Source: Cellulomonas marina (GTDB lineage Bacteria; Actinomycetota; Actinomycetes; Actinomycetales; Cellulomonadaceae). From it: a stretch of DNA of 64,000 nt. The translations under genes and the position numbers were made by a program. Numbering within the stretch: position 1 is the first letter of the stretch; each line of letters begins with the position of its first letter. The notes beneath the pieces are model-generated. The model saw only the letters and a list, made by a program, of their open reading frames with translations. It was not told the origin of the DNA and did not search any database. The stretch is taken from contig NZ_FOKA01000018.1 in NCBI RefSeq assembly GCF_900111925.1, forward strand, positions 1 through 64,000, given 5' to 3'. Shown here piece after piece: positions 1-9,054 of the stretch.

Positions 1-209
1 AGGAGGTCACCCCGCCCCAACTCCCGGCGCTCAGCGCCTAACCAATGAAGGTCACGCGGCAGCCGTCACACACCACGACCGGGGACTTGACCGGCTGAAC
101 GGGGCCGTGAGCGGCTATACCGCGGCCGGGACCTAGCGGTTCAGGCTGACGAGCCGGCTCGAACACGACGCACACGGCGCCGGGCCGCCGCGTGAAGCAT
201 CGTGGACCC

Positions 210-716
210 ATGGCGACCTTCCATGTCGCGGCTCATCCCGGCGCCTCCACCCCGGCCGTCTCGCGCCGCATGGCTTCGGTCCCGCGCAAAGACAACCCCC
301 GTGAACGTGCGCTGAGGAGCGCCCTCCACGCGCGAGGGCTGCGGTTCCGCGTCGGGCACAAGGTGCCCGGCCTCCCGCGCCGCACCATGGACGTCGCTTT
401 TACCCGGGCTCGGGTGGCCGTGTTCCTGGACGGCTGCTTCTGGCACGGCTGCCCCGATCACGGCACGCAGCCGCAGGCGAACGGCGCCTGGTGGAGCGAG
501 AAGCTCGCGACGAACATGGCGCGCGACGCCGACACCGACGCGCATCTGAAGGACCTCGGCTGGGAGGTCGTGCGCATATGGGAGCACGTTCCCCTCGAGG
601 AGGCGGTCGACGTCGTCGCAAACGCAGTTGCGTCGCGCCGCATCGCACAGGGCCGAAGGGACGCTGAGCGGAGCGATACGCCCAGCCCACGATCGGAGCC
701 GGGGTCGGGCGGTTGA
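210..716 (+). CDS. vsr: Very short patch repair (Vsr) family endonuclease
   Basis: Vsr nucleases nick beside T:G mismatches left by deamination of 5-methylcytosine; many actinobacterial copies sit in restriction or defence islands. The protein has the family core: RALRSALHARGL, then a catalytic-type Asp in TMDVAF, the hallmark FLDGCFWHGC zinc/active-site block, WWSEKLATN, and the C-terminal GWEVVRIWEH strand. The ATG at 210 keeps the STPAVSRRM segment that family members often carry before the first helix; 192 and 270 are alternative in-frame ATGs. Bases 1-209 hold no gene I can support. A partner cytosine methyltransferase is not visible and could lie left of the window. Nuclease genes follow on both strands. 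Confidence 0.88.
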   Translation: MATFHVAAHPGASTPAVSRRMASVPRKDNPRERALRSALHARGLRFRVGHKVPGLPRRTMDVAFTRARVAVFLDGCFWHGCPDHGTQPQANGAWWSEKLATNMARDADTDAHLKDLGWEVVRIWEHVPLEEAVDVVANAVASRRIAQGRRDAERSDTPSPRSEPGSGG

Positions 717-933
717 CTCGTCCACGTGTTCCGCGCCGAGTGTTGAGGCTTGGCCGAGTACCCGGCCAGATCGGCCGCCCGGTGATCGTGGTCATTGCCG
801 CGCGGACGACCGACACGCCGGACATCGACGGACTCCGAGCGATCGTCGCGGCCGGGCGGAAGAGGCGACGCGCAGACCCGGGCGCGACAGCTCCGCTGCT
901 CGAGAGGCTCCGCGGCGTTCCCGCCGATCGGCG

Positions 934-1923
934 CTACCTGGTCGAGGTGCGATGCTCCTCCCAGTGCTGAGCCAGCCAGTCGACCTGCTCGCTGCGCAGC
1001 TGCAGCGTCAGTCGCTCGCCGTGAAGGCGGCCGTACTGGGGGAACTTCGCGAGGTCAGGGGCGACGTCGATGCACAACCGCGACGGCTGGACGGACAGCA
1101 GGCCGTCATCAAAAAGTCGATGGATGTCACGCCGCAACAGCAGCCCGCCGTGACGGTAGTGGGTGCCGAGCTGGGCGTAGCTGTAGAGGTGGCCCGCTTC
1201 CAGCACGCGCTCCGGCGCTGGGCCGGTGAACGCGCACATCCCGCCTTGCTCGGACAGCAGGTGATCGCGGAACTGCCGCTGGCCGCGTCGGACGCGGACG
1301 AAGGCGTGGGCGTGGCCCTGCGGCGGGTCGAATTCGACGCCCGGGCGCGACGGCGCACCCGAGACGCTGAGGTCGGCCCGCGCGACGAGCCGATCGACGG
1401 CCCGGACCGCTCCCCTGGCCGCGAGCGCATCCGTCAGGCCGACCCAGTCGAGCGGTCGCATGGCGTTGATGTCGCCGGGATTCTTCGCGAGCGCGCGCAG
1501 GTCGTCCTCGTTCAGCGCGCCGTCGAGCGCGGTCCACGCGGCGTCGTACCGGGCTCGGTAGACGGTAACCGGGACGACGTCCGGCACCGCCTCGTCGAAC
1601 TCCGCCTTGCAGCGCATGCATCGGTAGCGTGGTAAGCGGCTCTTGCGCTCGCTAATACGCGTTTTCCAGCACGTGGGGCACCGCCGCAGCAGCTTCGTGC
1701 CGGCCTCAGCCTGGATCTCCTCGATCACCGACACGCCGAGGAGGCGTTGCTTGTCCCAGATCGCGATCGGGTCGCCGACCGAGAGGTTCCGGTGGTTCGG
1801 GACGTTGCTGTCCCAGGAGTAGTAGGCGTCGATCTGGTCGTCGTAGCCCTCGTTGCCGCCGTGACCCCGGTCGTCGCCGGCTGCCATGAGCAGCCAGGCG
1901 CGTCTCGGCGTAGCTACGTCCAT
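934..1923 (-). CDS. HNH endonuclease with N-terminal PUA/EVE-like domain and zinc ribbon
   Basis: A 329-residue probable modification-dependent restriction nuclease. Residues about 10-70 (GDDRGHGG, NVPNHRNLSVGDPIAIW, LLGVSVIEEI) look like a PUA/EVE-type modified-base-binding module. A zinc ribbon follows with Cys82-x2-Cys85 and Cys102-x2-Cys105. The C-terminal third is an HNH nuclease with Cys230, GH at 244-245 and DIHRLFDDGLL around His268. I chose the ATG at 1923 because the module begins directly after it; the frame stays open to 2040 without recognisable homology. It is divergent from the NERD-helicase gene to the right. The domain combination is known from McrA-like and other type IV-like nucleases; specificity for modified phage DNA is inference. 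Confidence 0.85.
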   Translation of the reverse strand: MDVATPRRAWLLMAAGDDRGHGGNEGYDDQIDAYYSWDSNVPNHRNLSVGDPIAIWDKQRLLGVSVIEEIQAEAGTKLLRRCPTCWKTRISERKSRLPRYRCMRCKAEFDEAVPDVVPVTVYRARYDAAWTALDGALNEDDLRALAKNPGDINAMRPLDWVGLTDALAARGAVRAVDRLVARADLSVSGAPSRPGVEFDPPQGHAHAFVRVRRGQRQFRDHLLSEQGGMCAFTGPAPERVLEAGHLYSYAQLGTHYRHGGLLLRRDIHRLFDDGLLSVQPSRLCIDVAPDLAKFPQYGRLHGERLTLQLRSEQVDWLAQHWEEHRTSTR

Positions 1924-2242
1924 GAGCGTGAGCTTGTCACCGGACCTCTCCGAGGTCGAGATGGCTGGCCCCGTCAGCGCACGTCGGGATGTGCCCGCGC
2001 TCGTCGCGAGCAGGGAATCGGCCCGCACAGCTTCGAGCACCCGCCCGAAGCCGCACAGCCGCTTCTAGGCCCACGGCAGGGGCGTCTCGCCTGGTCCGCA
2101 ACTCGTCGACCAATGAGGTCGCCGTACTAAGCGCCGCCGACGCGGGTGAGGAGCGATCAGAGCCGCGGGAATCGGTGCGGAAGCGAGGGTCGGCGTGTTC
2201 GGATGAGCCTGTGATGACGTCCTCGTCGAGCATGAGCCGCTG
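1924..2242. other. Divergent intergenic region between HNH nuclease and NERD-helicase
   Basis: This 319-bp gap separates two divergent nuclease genes and must hold both promoters. Short open frames cross it on both strands, but none has recognisable protein character. I could not identify a confident -35/-10 pair or operator. Confidence 0.4.
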
Positions 2243-3919
2243 ATGGCGCACCTTGTTCCGCGAGACCCAGAATCGGACGCGGGAGGCGGCGGCGCTGAGC
2301 GTGTCGTCTGGGAGGCCTTGCGCGACCAGCTCCCCGACGACGTCGTGGTGTTCGTGAACCTGCTGCTGCTCGACGGGCCCGATGAGCGGGAGGTCGACGC
2401 GCTCGTCGCCTGGCCGGACGTGGGGCTGTGCGTCGTGGAGGTCAAGGGCGGGCACGTCGCTCGTCGGGACGGGCAGTGGGTGCAGGGCAGCGGGACCAGG
2501 GCGCACGAGATCGACCCGGTGTTCCAGGCGCGGCGGGCGCGGCACACGGTGCGGGACCTGCTGCGGCGGCACGGGCTCGGGGCGTGGCGTGCGCGGGCGG
2601 CGGACCTCGTCGTGCTGCCGCACACGCACGTGCCGGCGTGGTGGGAGTCGGCGTCGTCGCCTGTCGGCACGGTCGCAGGGCGGGCGGACCTGCCGCACCT
2701 CGCGGGGCTGGTGAAGCGGGCGATCGACGTACACGGCACGGGCAACGCGCCGTTGGCGGTGGAGGACGTGGGGCCGCTGGTCGACTTCCTGGCGGGGGCC
2801 TTCCCGTCGCAGGTCGAGGTGCTGGCGACGGCGGCGCAGTTCGAGGACCGCGTCGAGCAGATGACGCAGGACCAGGCGCGGATGCTGGACACGCTGCGCA
2901 GCTTCGAGCGGCTGCGCATCATCGGCGGGGCCGGCAGCGGCAAGACATGGTTGGCGCTGGAGCAGGCGCGGCGTCGGGCGGCGGCGGGGGAGCGTGTGGC
3001 GCTGGTCTGCTACTCGCGGGGGCTGGGGCGGTACCTGGAGCGCATCACCGCGACGTGGCCGGTGAAGCAGCGACCGGCGTTCGTCGGGCTGTTCCACGAC
3101 CTGCCGCTGCAGTGGGGCGCGGCGCCCGGCAGCGACGACGACGCCGACTACTACGAGCGCCGGCTGCCGCTGGAGCTGGCGGAGCTGGCCGACGCCCGTG
3201 ACGAGCGCGAGCGGTTCGACTGCGTCGTCGTCGACGAGGCGCAGGACTTCTCCGACCTGTGGTGGCCCTCGCTGGTGCGGTGCCTGCGCGACCGGGAGGC
3301 CGGCGGCCTGTGGGTGTTCATGGACGAGGACCAGCGCATCTTCGACCGGGACGGGTCGGCGCCGATCACGTTGCCGCCCGTGCGGCTCGACGAGAACCTG
3401 CGCTCGACGAAGCAGATCGCGCAGTGCTTCGGGTCGTTCGGGACCTCGAGGGTGAAGCCACGCGGGGCAGCCGGCGCGCCCGTACGGCTGGTGGACGTGC
3501 CGGCTGACGCCGCGGTCAAAACGGCCGACGTGGTCGTCGACGCGCTGCTGGACGAGGGGTGGCAGCCGGGGCAGATCGCGCTGCTGACCACGGGGCGGCG
3601 CCACCCGGAGCAGGTCAACGCCGTGGACATGGGCGGGCACGCGGTCTACTGGGACCGGTTCTTCGCGGGCGAGGACGTGTTCTACGGGCACGTGCTGGGG
3701 TTCAAGGGGTTGGAGCGCACGGTGGTGGTTCTCGTCGCCAACGGGTTCCGGGACGCCGAGCGGGCGCGGTCGATGCTCTACACCGGGCTGTCGCGGGCCC
3801 GGGTACTCCTGGTGCTTGTCGGGCCGCGGGGCGAGGTGGAGCGAATCGGTGGCGACGGCGTGCGGTCCCGGCTGCGGCATGCGTCGCCGTGGTCCGTCGA
3901 GGGGGACGACGACGACTGA
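2243..3919 (+). CDS. NERD nuclease-domain protein fused to UvrD/DUF2075-type helicase
   Basis: A 558-residue nuclease-helicase fusion. The N-terminal NERD domain (about 18-110) keeps a PD-(D/E)XK-like set: EVDALV with Asp52, then VVEVKGG with Glu66-x-Lys68. The superfamily 1 helicase part has Walker A GGAGSGKT at 228-235, Walker B VVVDEAQDF with DEAQD at 331-335, a DENLRSTKQI motif, GHVLGFKGLE and the late TGLSRAR motif. Such proteins act on DNA or RNA in repair or defence; the island context favours defence, which is inference. The ATG at 2243 is followed at once by the conserved domain. The gene converges on the small nuclease gene to its right. Confidence 0.88.
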   Translation: MAHLVPRDPESDAGGGGAERVVWEALRDQLPDDVVVFVNLLLLDGPDEREVDALVAWPDVGLCVVEVKGGHVARRDGQWVQGSGTRAHEIDPVFQARRARHTVRDLLRRHGLGAWRARAADLVVLPHTHVPAWWESASSPVGTVAGRADLPHLAGLVKRAIDVHGTGNAPLAVEDVGPLVDFLAGAFPSQVEVLATAAQFEDRVEQMTQDQARMLDTLRSFERLRIIGGAGSGKTWLALEQARRRAAAGERVALVCYSRGLGRYLERITATWPVKQRPAFVGLFHDLPLQWGAAPGSDDDADYYERRLPLELAELADARDERERFDCVVVDEAQDFSDLWWPSLVRCLRDREAGGLWVFMDEDQRIFDRDGSAPITLPPVRLDENLRSTKQIAQCFGSFGTSRVKPRGAAGAPVRLVDVPADAAVKTADVVVDALLDEGWQPGQIALLTTGRRHPEQVNAVDMGGHAVYWDRFFAGEDVFYGHVLGFKGLERTVVVLVANGFRDAERARSMLYTGLSRARVLLVLVGPRGEVERIGGDGVRSRLRHASPWSVEGDDDD

Positions 3920-3979
3920 CGGCCCGGTATCGCGAGCGGCAGCCCCGGCTCGCCCTCACCGGCAGCGGCGGCCCCTTCG

Positions 3980-4345
3980 TCAGCTGTCCTCCGGGCCGAG
4001 TGGCGTGACGCCACCGGACTCGCCGACGACGTAGACGGTGATGCCGAGCAAGCGGCGTACCTCCCCCGCGACGCGGAGCGCCGCCGTCCGTCCCTCCGTG
4101 GGAACCACGACCCCGAGCCGGACGCCGGCTCCGGCGACGGTGGGGACACGCCGGAGGAGCTGTCCGTACAGCGTGTCGACATCGAGCCCGATCGAGGCGG
4201 TCCGGCCCTTCGCCTCGGCGAAGAGCCGTTCCGCGCCCCGATGAGCCACGACGTCGCAGTAGTCGACCTCGCGGTGCACCTGCCACCCCTCGGCAACCAG
4301 CCACCGCTCGAACTGCCCGACCACACGGGCCTCGTCGCCTCGCAC
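3980..4345 (-). CDS. Small PD-(D/E)XK-type nuclease-fold protein
   Basis: A 121-residue single-domain protein. The active-site pattern of the restriction-endonuclease-like fold is visible: Glu13 in the first helix, Asp31 in VDYCDVVA, and Glu44-x-Lys46 in LFAEAKG, followed by a helix and a strand LGVVVPTEG. That suggests metal-dependent DNA cleavage, though the family is very divergent and some members are non-catalytic. It ends 60 bp from the convergent NERD-helicase and follows the UDG-like gene on the same strand with 47 bp between. Confidence 0.7.
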   Translation of the reverse strand: MRGDEARVVGQFERWLVAEGWQVHREVDYCDVVAHRGAERLFAEAKGRTASIGLDVDTLYGQLLRRVPTVAGAGVRLGVVVPTEGRTAALRVAGEVRRLLGITVYVVGESGGVTPLGPEDS

Positions 4346-4392
4346 TCGCCCACGCTACGACCCGAGCGCGGGCAGGCGGGAGCCCTTGACCA

Positions 4393-5535
4393 TCACAGGA
4401 TCGCCGGCACAGGCAGGGGCTCGTCGGTGTAGCAGTACCAACCCGGCGTGGACGCACCGTCGCCCTGGAACGTCACCTTGTTGACCTTCCCCTTGGTGTT
4501 GGCCACGACGCGCCAGACGAGCGTCCCCGCCGCCGACTCCGCAAGCAGGGCCTTGACTGCGGATCGCGACGTGTCGGCGTTCACGTGGACGGGGACACCG
4601 CCGATCACGGCGTGGAGGGCCGCCGCACCACCGAAGGTGCCGACGTCCGCGAGCGTGGGCGAGTTCGAGGACGTGACCCAGTGGTGCAGGTGGGCGACCA
4701 GCTCGCTCCCGGTGAGGGGCTGCTCCGTCGCAGGCGCGGGACTGGCCGGGGCGACGCCGACTCCAGACGGAAGCAGCGGTCGTGCACCCCCGCGAGAGGT
4801 GTTGCTGACCCACGTGCTGAGCTGCTCGATGAAATGCGCCCCGACGCCGGCGAAGGGTGCTTGGAGGTTGGTGGACCAGCCGAGTGCCCGGACGCCGCCG
4901 ATCTCGCCCACGTACAGCTTCGTCGGGGCACCCTCCGGCTTGATCTGCTTCGACTCCACGAGGTCGAGCTGCGCCAACCCGGCGTGCTGCACCTGATCGA
5001 CGACCTGCTTGCCGTTGAGCAGCACGAGTTCCAGCGACGTCGCCTCGAGCACGGAGGCCAGCACGGGAGCGCCGGCATCGAGCAGCTCCTTCCTGGTCGT
5101 CGCCTCGGTGATCTGACCCCAGACCGGCGTGGTTGCCCACGGCACGACGTCGAGGTGGCACGCGGAGCCGTCGGAATAGGACGTACCCGTCCCCGTCTGC
5201 AGCACCTTCTCCAGCGGCGCGAAGTACTTCCAGTAGGGGTGGTGCTGGAAGTAGCCGGAGCACACGGCGAGGAGTCGCTCGGCTTGTTCGACGGTGGCAG
5301 GGGTGCCCGTCGACGTCCCGAGCGCCGAGGCCGTGAGCGCGATCGGTGGCTGCACGCCGGCGAACTCGGCGTCGCTGGGGTTGATCCCCACCGTCGCCAC
5401 GCGGGCGTGCTGTGCGTCACCGAAGGCGACGATCGGCACGGAGTCCGGAACGCCGTACGCGCCGACGGGTGGCTCGACATCGAGCAGTGCCCGGACGTGG
5501 GCGACGAGGAGGTCCTTGGACGGAGTGGCGGGCAC
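4393..5535 (-). CDS. Uracil-DNA-glycosylase-superfamily-like protein with extra C-terminal domain
   Basis: A 380-residue protein. The first about 230 residues look like the UDG fold: ARVATGVINPSD-like strand (VATVGINPSDAEF, equivalent to the Mug/SMUG G-x-N-P motif), then HLDVVPWATTPVW and LELVLLNGKQVV, strands and loops expected in this superfamily. A linker rich in Ala/Pro leads to a second domain (about 265-380) that I do not recognise, containing GKVNKVTFQGDG. Base excision or sensing of modified DNA is the likely role, but catalytic competence cannot be judged from sequence alone. It probably forms a short operon with the PD-(D/E)XK gene downstream. Confidence 0.55.
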   Translation of the reverse strand: MPATPSKDLLVAHVRALLDVEPPVGAYGVPDSVPIVAFGDAQHARVATVGINPSDAEFAGVQPPIALTASALGTSTGTPATVEQAERLLAVCSGYFQHHPYWKYFAPLEKVLQTGTGTSYSDGSACHLDVVPWATTPVWGQITEATTRKELLDAGAPVLASVLEATSLELVLLNGKQVVDQVQHAGLAQLDLVESKQIKPEGAPTKLYVGEIGGVRALGWSTNLQAPFAGVGAHFIEQLSTWVSNTSRGGARPLLPSGVGVAPASPAPATEQPLTGSELVAHLHHWVTSSNSPTLADVGTFGGAAALHAVIGGVPVHVNADTSRSAVKALLAESAAGTLVWRVVANTKGKVNKVTFQGDGASTPGWYCYTDEPLPVPAIL

Positions 5536-5600
5536 GCGCCGATCCTGGCACTGCGACAGAGCGCGCGGAACGGTACGCGCCAGCGGACAGGGGCTGCCGG

Positions 5601-8297
5601 TCAGTCGGAGTAGGCCAGGACGTGGCTAGCACGCAGCTCCGATGGCCCGAACCAGAGCTGGGGGTCGACCTGCCCCAGGTAGACCATCGGGCTCGACATG
5701 CCTGCTCGCGTGGTGACGTGACCGTCGTCGTGCACGCGGATCCGCCCGCCCTCGGGCCGGTGCTGCAGCAGAGCGGTCGCGATGGCTCGGGCCGCGGCGG
5801 CCCCGATGACGGACGAGAGCCACACCTTCCGCGTCGGGTCCTGCACGTCCGCGTGCCGGGCGGACAGCTTGTAGGCGCGGCCGCCGTGCTCGTACGGCCA
5901 GCGCTCGCCGGGTGCCGGGACCGGTCGCTCGACGAGGACCAGCGATCCCACGGCCTCGACCGCGTGCGAGGTGGGAGCCTCGATGGCGGGCGCGTGCACC
6001 GGCGTCGGTGGAGCGGGGACGGGCTGAGTCGCTGCCGCACGTGTCGCAGCCGCGACCACGTCCCCGAGCCCGAAGGGCAGCGGTCGCCGGTGCACGAGGG
6101 CGAGGGACCGTGTCGCACGGGTCGTCGCCACGTACAGCGCGCGGGCGGCGGCGGCCTCGTCGGGCGAGCCGTCCGCGTCCTCCGTCGCGTCGAGGAACGC
6201 GGCGGGCTCGAGGAGGACGACGTGGTCGAACTCCAGCCCCTTGGCGTCCTCGGCGGTCGTCAGCACCACTCCCGCCGCGAGGCACCGCGCCCGCTCCTCG
6301 TCGCCGAGCCGGTCCAGCAGCCGCGCCGGCGCGAGCAGGGCGGTGAGCGCGCTGCCCGCGAGCGCGACGGCGAGGTCGGCGCCGGTGCGCAGCACGTCGG
6401 CACCCGGGGCGACAGGGATGTCCGTGAGGCTGTCGGGCAGGTCGCGCACGGCTCGCGCTGCCGCCACCTCCGCGCCCGTGTGCGGCAGCACCGCGTTGGC
6501 CAGCGCGAGCACGGCGCCCGGCAGCCGGTAGCCCTGGGTCAGGTGCGCCTCGACGTGCGTCGCAGGGTGGCCGAGGTGCTCGACGAGCTCGGCCCACGAC
6601 CGGTGCATCCACGGACCCGTCGTCTGCGCGAGGTCGCCCAGCAGCGTCACGCCGCCGGTCGCCGGCACGCGGCGTCCGATGCTGCGCAGCTGCATGGGGG
6701 TGAGGTCCTGCGCCTCGTCGACGGCGACGTGCCCGACGCGCTGGGAGGCGCCGTCGACGAGCACGTCGAGCTCGTCGAGGAGGGGCAGGTCGGCGTCGCT
6801 CCAGCGGTGCTGCTGGGCACTGCGGCGGGAGCGCGGAGCCTCGGGGCGCGGGCGCGCGTCCCAGGACCGCCAGAGCAGGCTCGTCTCGTCGTCGTCGAGC
6901 AGGCCCCGGCCGACGTCGAGCAGCAACGTCGAGCTCGACCAGAGGCGGGCGAGCAGGTCGTCCGGGCCGACCGGCGGGCACATCTCCTCGGCGTAGGCCT
7001 GCAGGGCCCGGTCGCGCTGCAGCTCGCCATAGGGGTCACGGACGCCGCTGCGCCGCAACGACCCGCCCTCGAGCCCGGCGACGAAGCGCTGCCCGAGCGT
7101 CGCGACGAGGCGCGAGACGAGCAGCCCGTGGCGGGAGCGGTGCGGAGCGGGGTCGGCGAGGACGGCCCGGAGCGCCGCGAGGGCGTCGGCGCGGGAGAAC
7201 GTGAGCACGGTGGCGTCGAGCGTGACCTCGAGGGGATGGTCGGGCACGACGAGGCTGCGGTCCACGGCGCGGCGCAGCAGCTCGGCCAGCCGCGGGTCGC
7301 CCTTGAGCCGCTGCACGCGCCGGTCCTGCTCCGTCCACGCGGCGGTGCGCGTGGTCAGCTCCGTGACGGTCGTGTGGCGGACCTGGTCGTCGCCCAGCGC
7401 CGGCAGCACCCGGGAGACGTACTCCAGGAAGCGCTCCGAGGGCCCGACGAGCACCAGTCCCGACGAGCGCAGCGCCGGCTCGCGGAAGGCCAGCAGCGAC
7501 AGCCGGTGCAGCGCGACGGCGGTCTTGCCCGTGCCGGGGGCGCCCTGGACGGTGAGGAGCGTGCGGTTGTCGGACTCCATGAGCTCGTACTGCTCGGCCT
7601 GAATCGTGGCGACGATGTCGCGCATGTAGGCGTCGCGCTCGCGTCCGAGCTCGTCGAGGAGGACGTCGATGCCGCCGCCGATGGGCTCCGCGGCGCCTGC
7701 CGGCTTCTCCGGCTCTGCACCCGGGCCCGCCTCGCCGGCGGACGTCGCCGTCACCGGTCCCGCGGCCGGCTCCGGGACCGGCTCGACCCCATCCGCGCCG
7801 GGTCCTGGCGCACCGGCCGGGACATCCGCGGGAGGGGAGGGGACGACGCGGCGGGGCAGCAGCTCCTCATCGCTGTAGCCGACGAGCTGCCCGTCGACGA
7901 ACCGGAAGCGACGCCGGCGGTGCACGTCGTGCGCTGCGCCCGGCCGCGCGCGGTAGAAGGCGGCGGCCGCCGGCGCCTGCCAGTTCGTGACGACGTCGTC
8001 GACGACGTGCGCGTGGCTGGCGGGTCGCTCGTCGAGCAGATCGCGCACGCGCGTGCGGCCGAGGTAGAGCGCGTGCCCCTCGACGTGGTCGATGCGGCCG
8101 AAGTAGCGCTCGTCCTCGCCGACGAGCGCTTCGAGCTCGCCGTCGTCGGCCAGGAGCTCCGCCAGGACGCGGCGGGCGTACCGGTCCGCGCCGGCGTGCG
8201 TGGCGTGGGGGTCGCGCGCTCGCAGCTGCGCCACCCGCGCGTCGACGTTGCGCTCGACGTACCCGTGCCAGCGGCGCTCCGCCTCCAGCTCCTGCAT
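5601..8297 (-). CDS. helD: HelD-like RNA polymerase-associated superfamily 1 helicase
   Basis: An 898-residue ATPase of the HelD/UvrD-like group. In Gram-positive bacteria HelD binds RNA polymerase, frees stalled complexes and can confer rifampicin tolerance. The N-terminal helical arm (1-60) precedes an FGRIDHVEG block, a Pro/Ala-rich linker (about 152-207), the diagnostic IQAEQYELM helix, Walker A GAPGTGKT at 252-259, Walker B VAVDEAQD around 524-531, LLGDLAQTTG, and late motifs AEDAKGLEFDHVVLLEP and ALYVATTRAT. An insertion rich in Arg (480-497) separates parts of the second ATPase domain. It starts at ATG 8297, 95 bp after the broken sigma-factor gene on the same strand. Confidence 0.88.
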   Translation of the reverse strand: MQELEAERRWHGYVERNVDARVAQLRARDPHATHAGADRYARRVLAELLADDGELEALVGEDERYFGRIDHVEGHALYLGRTRVRDLLDERPASHAHVVDDVVTNWQAPAAAAFYRARPGAAHDVHRRRRFRFVDGQLVGYSDEELLPRRVVPSPPADVPAGAPGPGADGVEPVPEPAAGPVTATSAGEAGPGAEPEKPAGAAEPIGGGIDVLLDELGRERDAYMRDIVATIQAEQYELMESDNRTLLTVQGAPGTGKTAVALHRLSLLAFREPALRSSGLVLVGPSERFLEYVSRVLPALGDDQVRHTTVTELTTRTAAWTEQDRRVQRLKGDPRLAELLRRAVDRSLVVPDHPLEVTLDATVLTFSRADALAALRAVLADPAPHRSRHGLLVSRLVATLGQRFVAGLEGGSLRRSGVRDPYGELQRDRALQAYAEEMCPPVGPDDLLARLWSSSTLLLDVGRGLLDDDETSLLWRSWDARPRPEAPRSRRSAQQHRWSDADLPLLDELDVLVDGASQRVGHVAVDEAQDLTPMQLRSIGRRVPATGGVTLLGDLAQTTGPWMHRSWAELVEHLGHPATHVEAHLTQGYRLPGAVLALANAVLPHTGAEVAAARAVRDLPDSLTDIPVAPGADVLRTGADLAVALAGSALTALLAPARLLDRLGDEERARCLAAGVVLTTAEDAKGLEFDHVVLLEPAAFLDATEDADGSPDEAAAARALYVATTRATRSLALVHRRPLPFGLGDVVAAATRAAATQPVPAPPTPVHAPAIEAPTSHAVEAVGSLVLVERPVPAPGERWPYEHGGRAYKLSARHADVQDPTRKVWLSSVIGAAAARAIATALLQHRPEGGRIRVHDDGHVTTRAGMSSPMVYLGQVDPQLWFGPSELRASHVLAYSD

Positions 8298-8392
8298 CCC
8301 TCGACCCGCCCTGCTCTTCGTGCTCGCACGCGCCAGCTCGCGCCTGACGTCCGACCCGATCGGCGTCGCCCCCCCGATGAGGGGCGCCGACG

Positions 8393-8919
8393 TCAGTAGG
8401 GGCGCTGGGGCCGGAGATCGTCGGCCATGTGGGGGAACGCCTCCCGGATGCGCCGCCGGGCGCGGTTGACGATCGTCGAGACGACGGCCGCGCTCGCGTA
8501 GCCCTGCTGCTCGGCGATCTCCGCGTTCGGGACGCCCTCCAGCCAGAGGAGCAGGACGACGCGCTCGCGCTCCGAGAGGACGGCGAGCGCGTCGCGCAGC
8601 TGCTCGCGCGCGACGACCTGCGCGCTGGCGCCCACCGCGTGCTCCTCGTTAGCGGCGATCGCCTCCTCGTCGAGGACGTCCGCCGCCTTCTTCTTCGCGT
8701 GGTCGACGAGGCGGTGCCGCACCGCCTGGGCCACCCATCCCCGCGCCAGTGCTCGGGCTCCTCGTCGCGGCGCGCGTACTGGAGCGCGACGTCCTGCGCG
8801 ATGTCGCTGGCGGACAGGTCGGGCCGGCGGGCGAAGAGGCCGTCCCCGGCGGCCTTCCTGCGGGCGAAGGCGCGGACCTCGTCGAGGTCGGGGCGGTCGT
8901 CGTCGTTCGTCTCCGTCAC
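8393..8919 (-). pseudogene. Sigma-70 family (ECF-like) factor with a one-base frameshift
   Basis: Two reading frames together encode one protein. From a GTG at 8919 the first frame gives an N-terminal stretch ending ARRDEEPEHW. The second frame resumes with ARGWVAQAVRHRLVDHAKKK (region 2-like) and continues through REQLRDALAVLSERERVVLL and a region 4 helix-turn-helix (NAEIAEQQGYASAAVVSTIV) to the stop at 8393. Restoring one G:C pair near 8742-8748 joins the frames exactly. It is either a true inactivating deletion or an assembly error in a GC-rich run. It lies directly upstream of helD on the same strand. Confidence 0.75.
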
Positions 8920-9054
8920 ACCGCGATCGATCGGCGAGGGCCAAGCCGTCGTGAGGCGCCCCACCAGCACGTGTTGATGGACGGGTCCCTGGCACCGCCC
9001 AGGCCCTCAGAGGAGCAATTCCGCTCCTCGGACGACGAGACCAAGGGACCGACG

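Noticed and set aside
87..121. TTGACC and CTATAC before vsr as a promoter
   Set aside because: The spacing is about 22 nt, too long for an ordinary sigma-70 promoter.
713..970. 85-residue frame after vsr
   Set aside because: TTG start, no ribosome site, overlap with the 3' end of the HNH gene and no recognisable motif; a small gene cannot be excluded.
5412..8399. 995-residue plus-strand frame opposite helD
   Set aside because: Shadow frame; helD on the minus strand has full helicase motifs.
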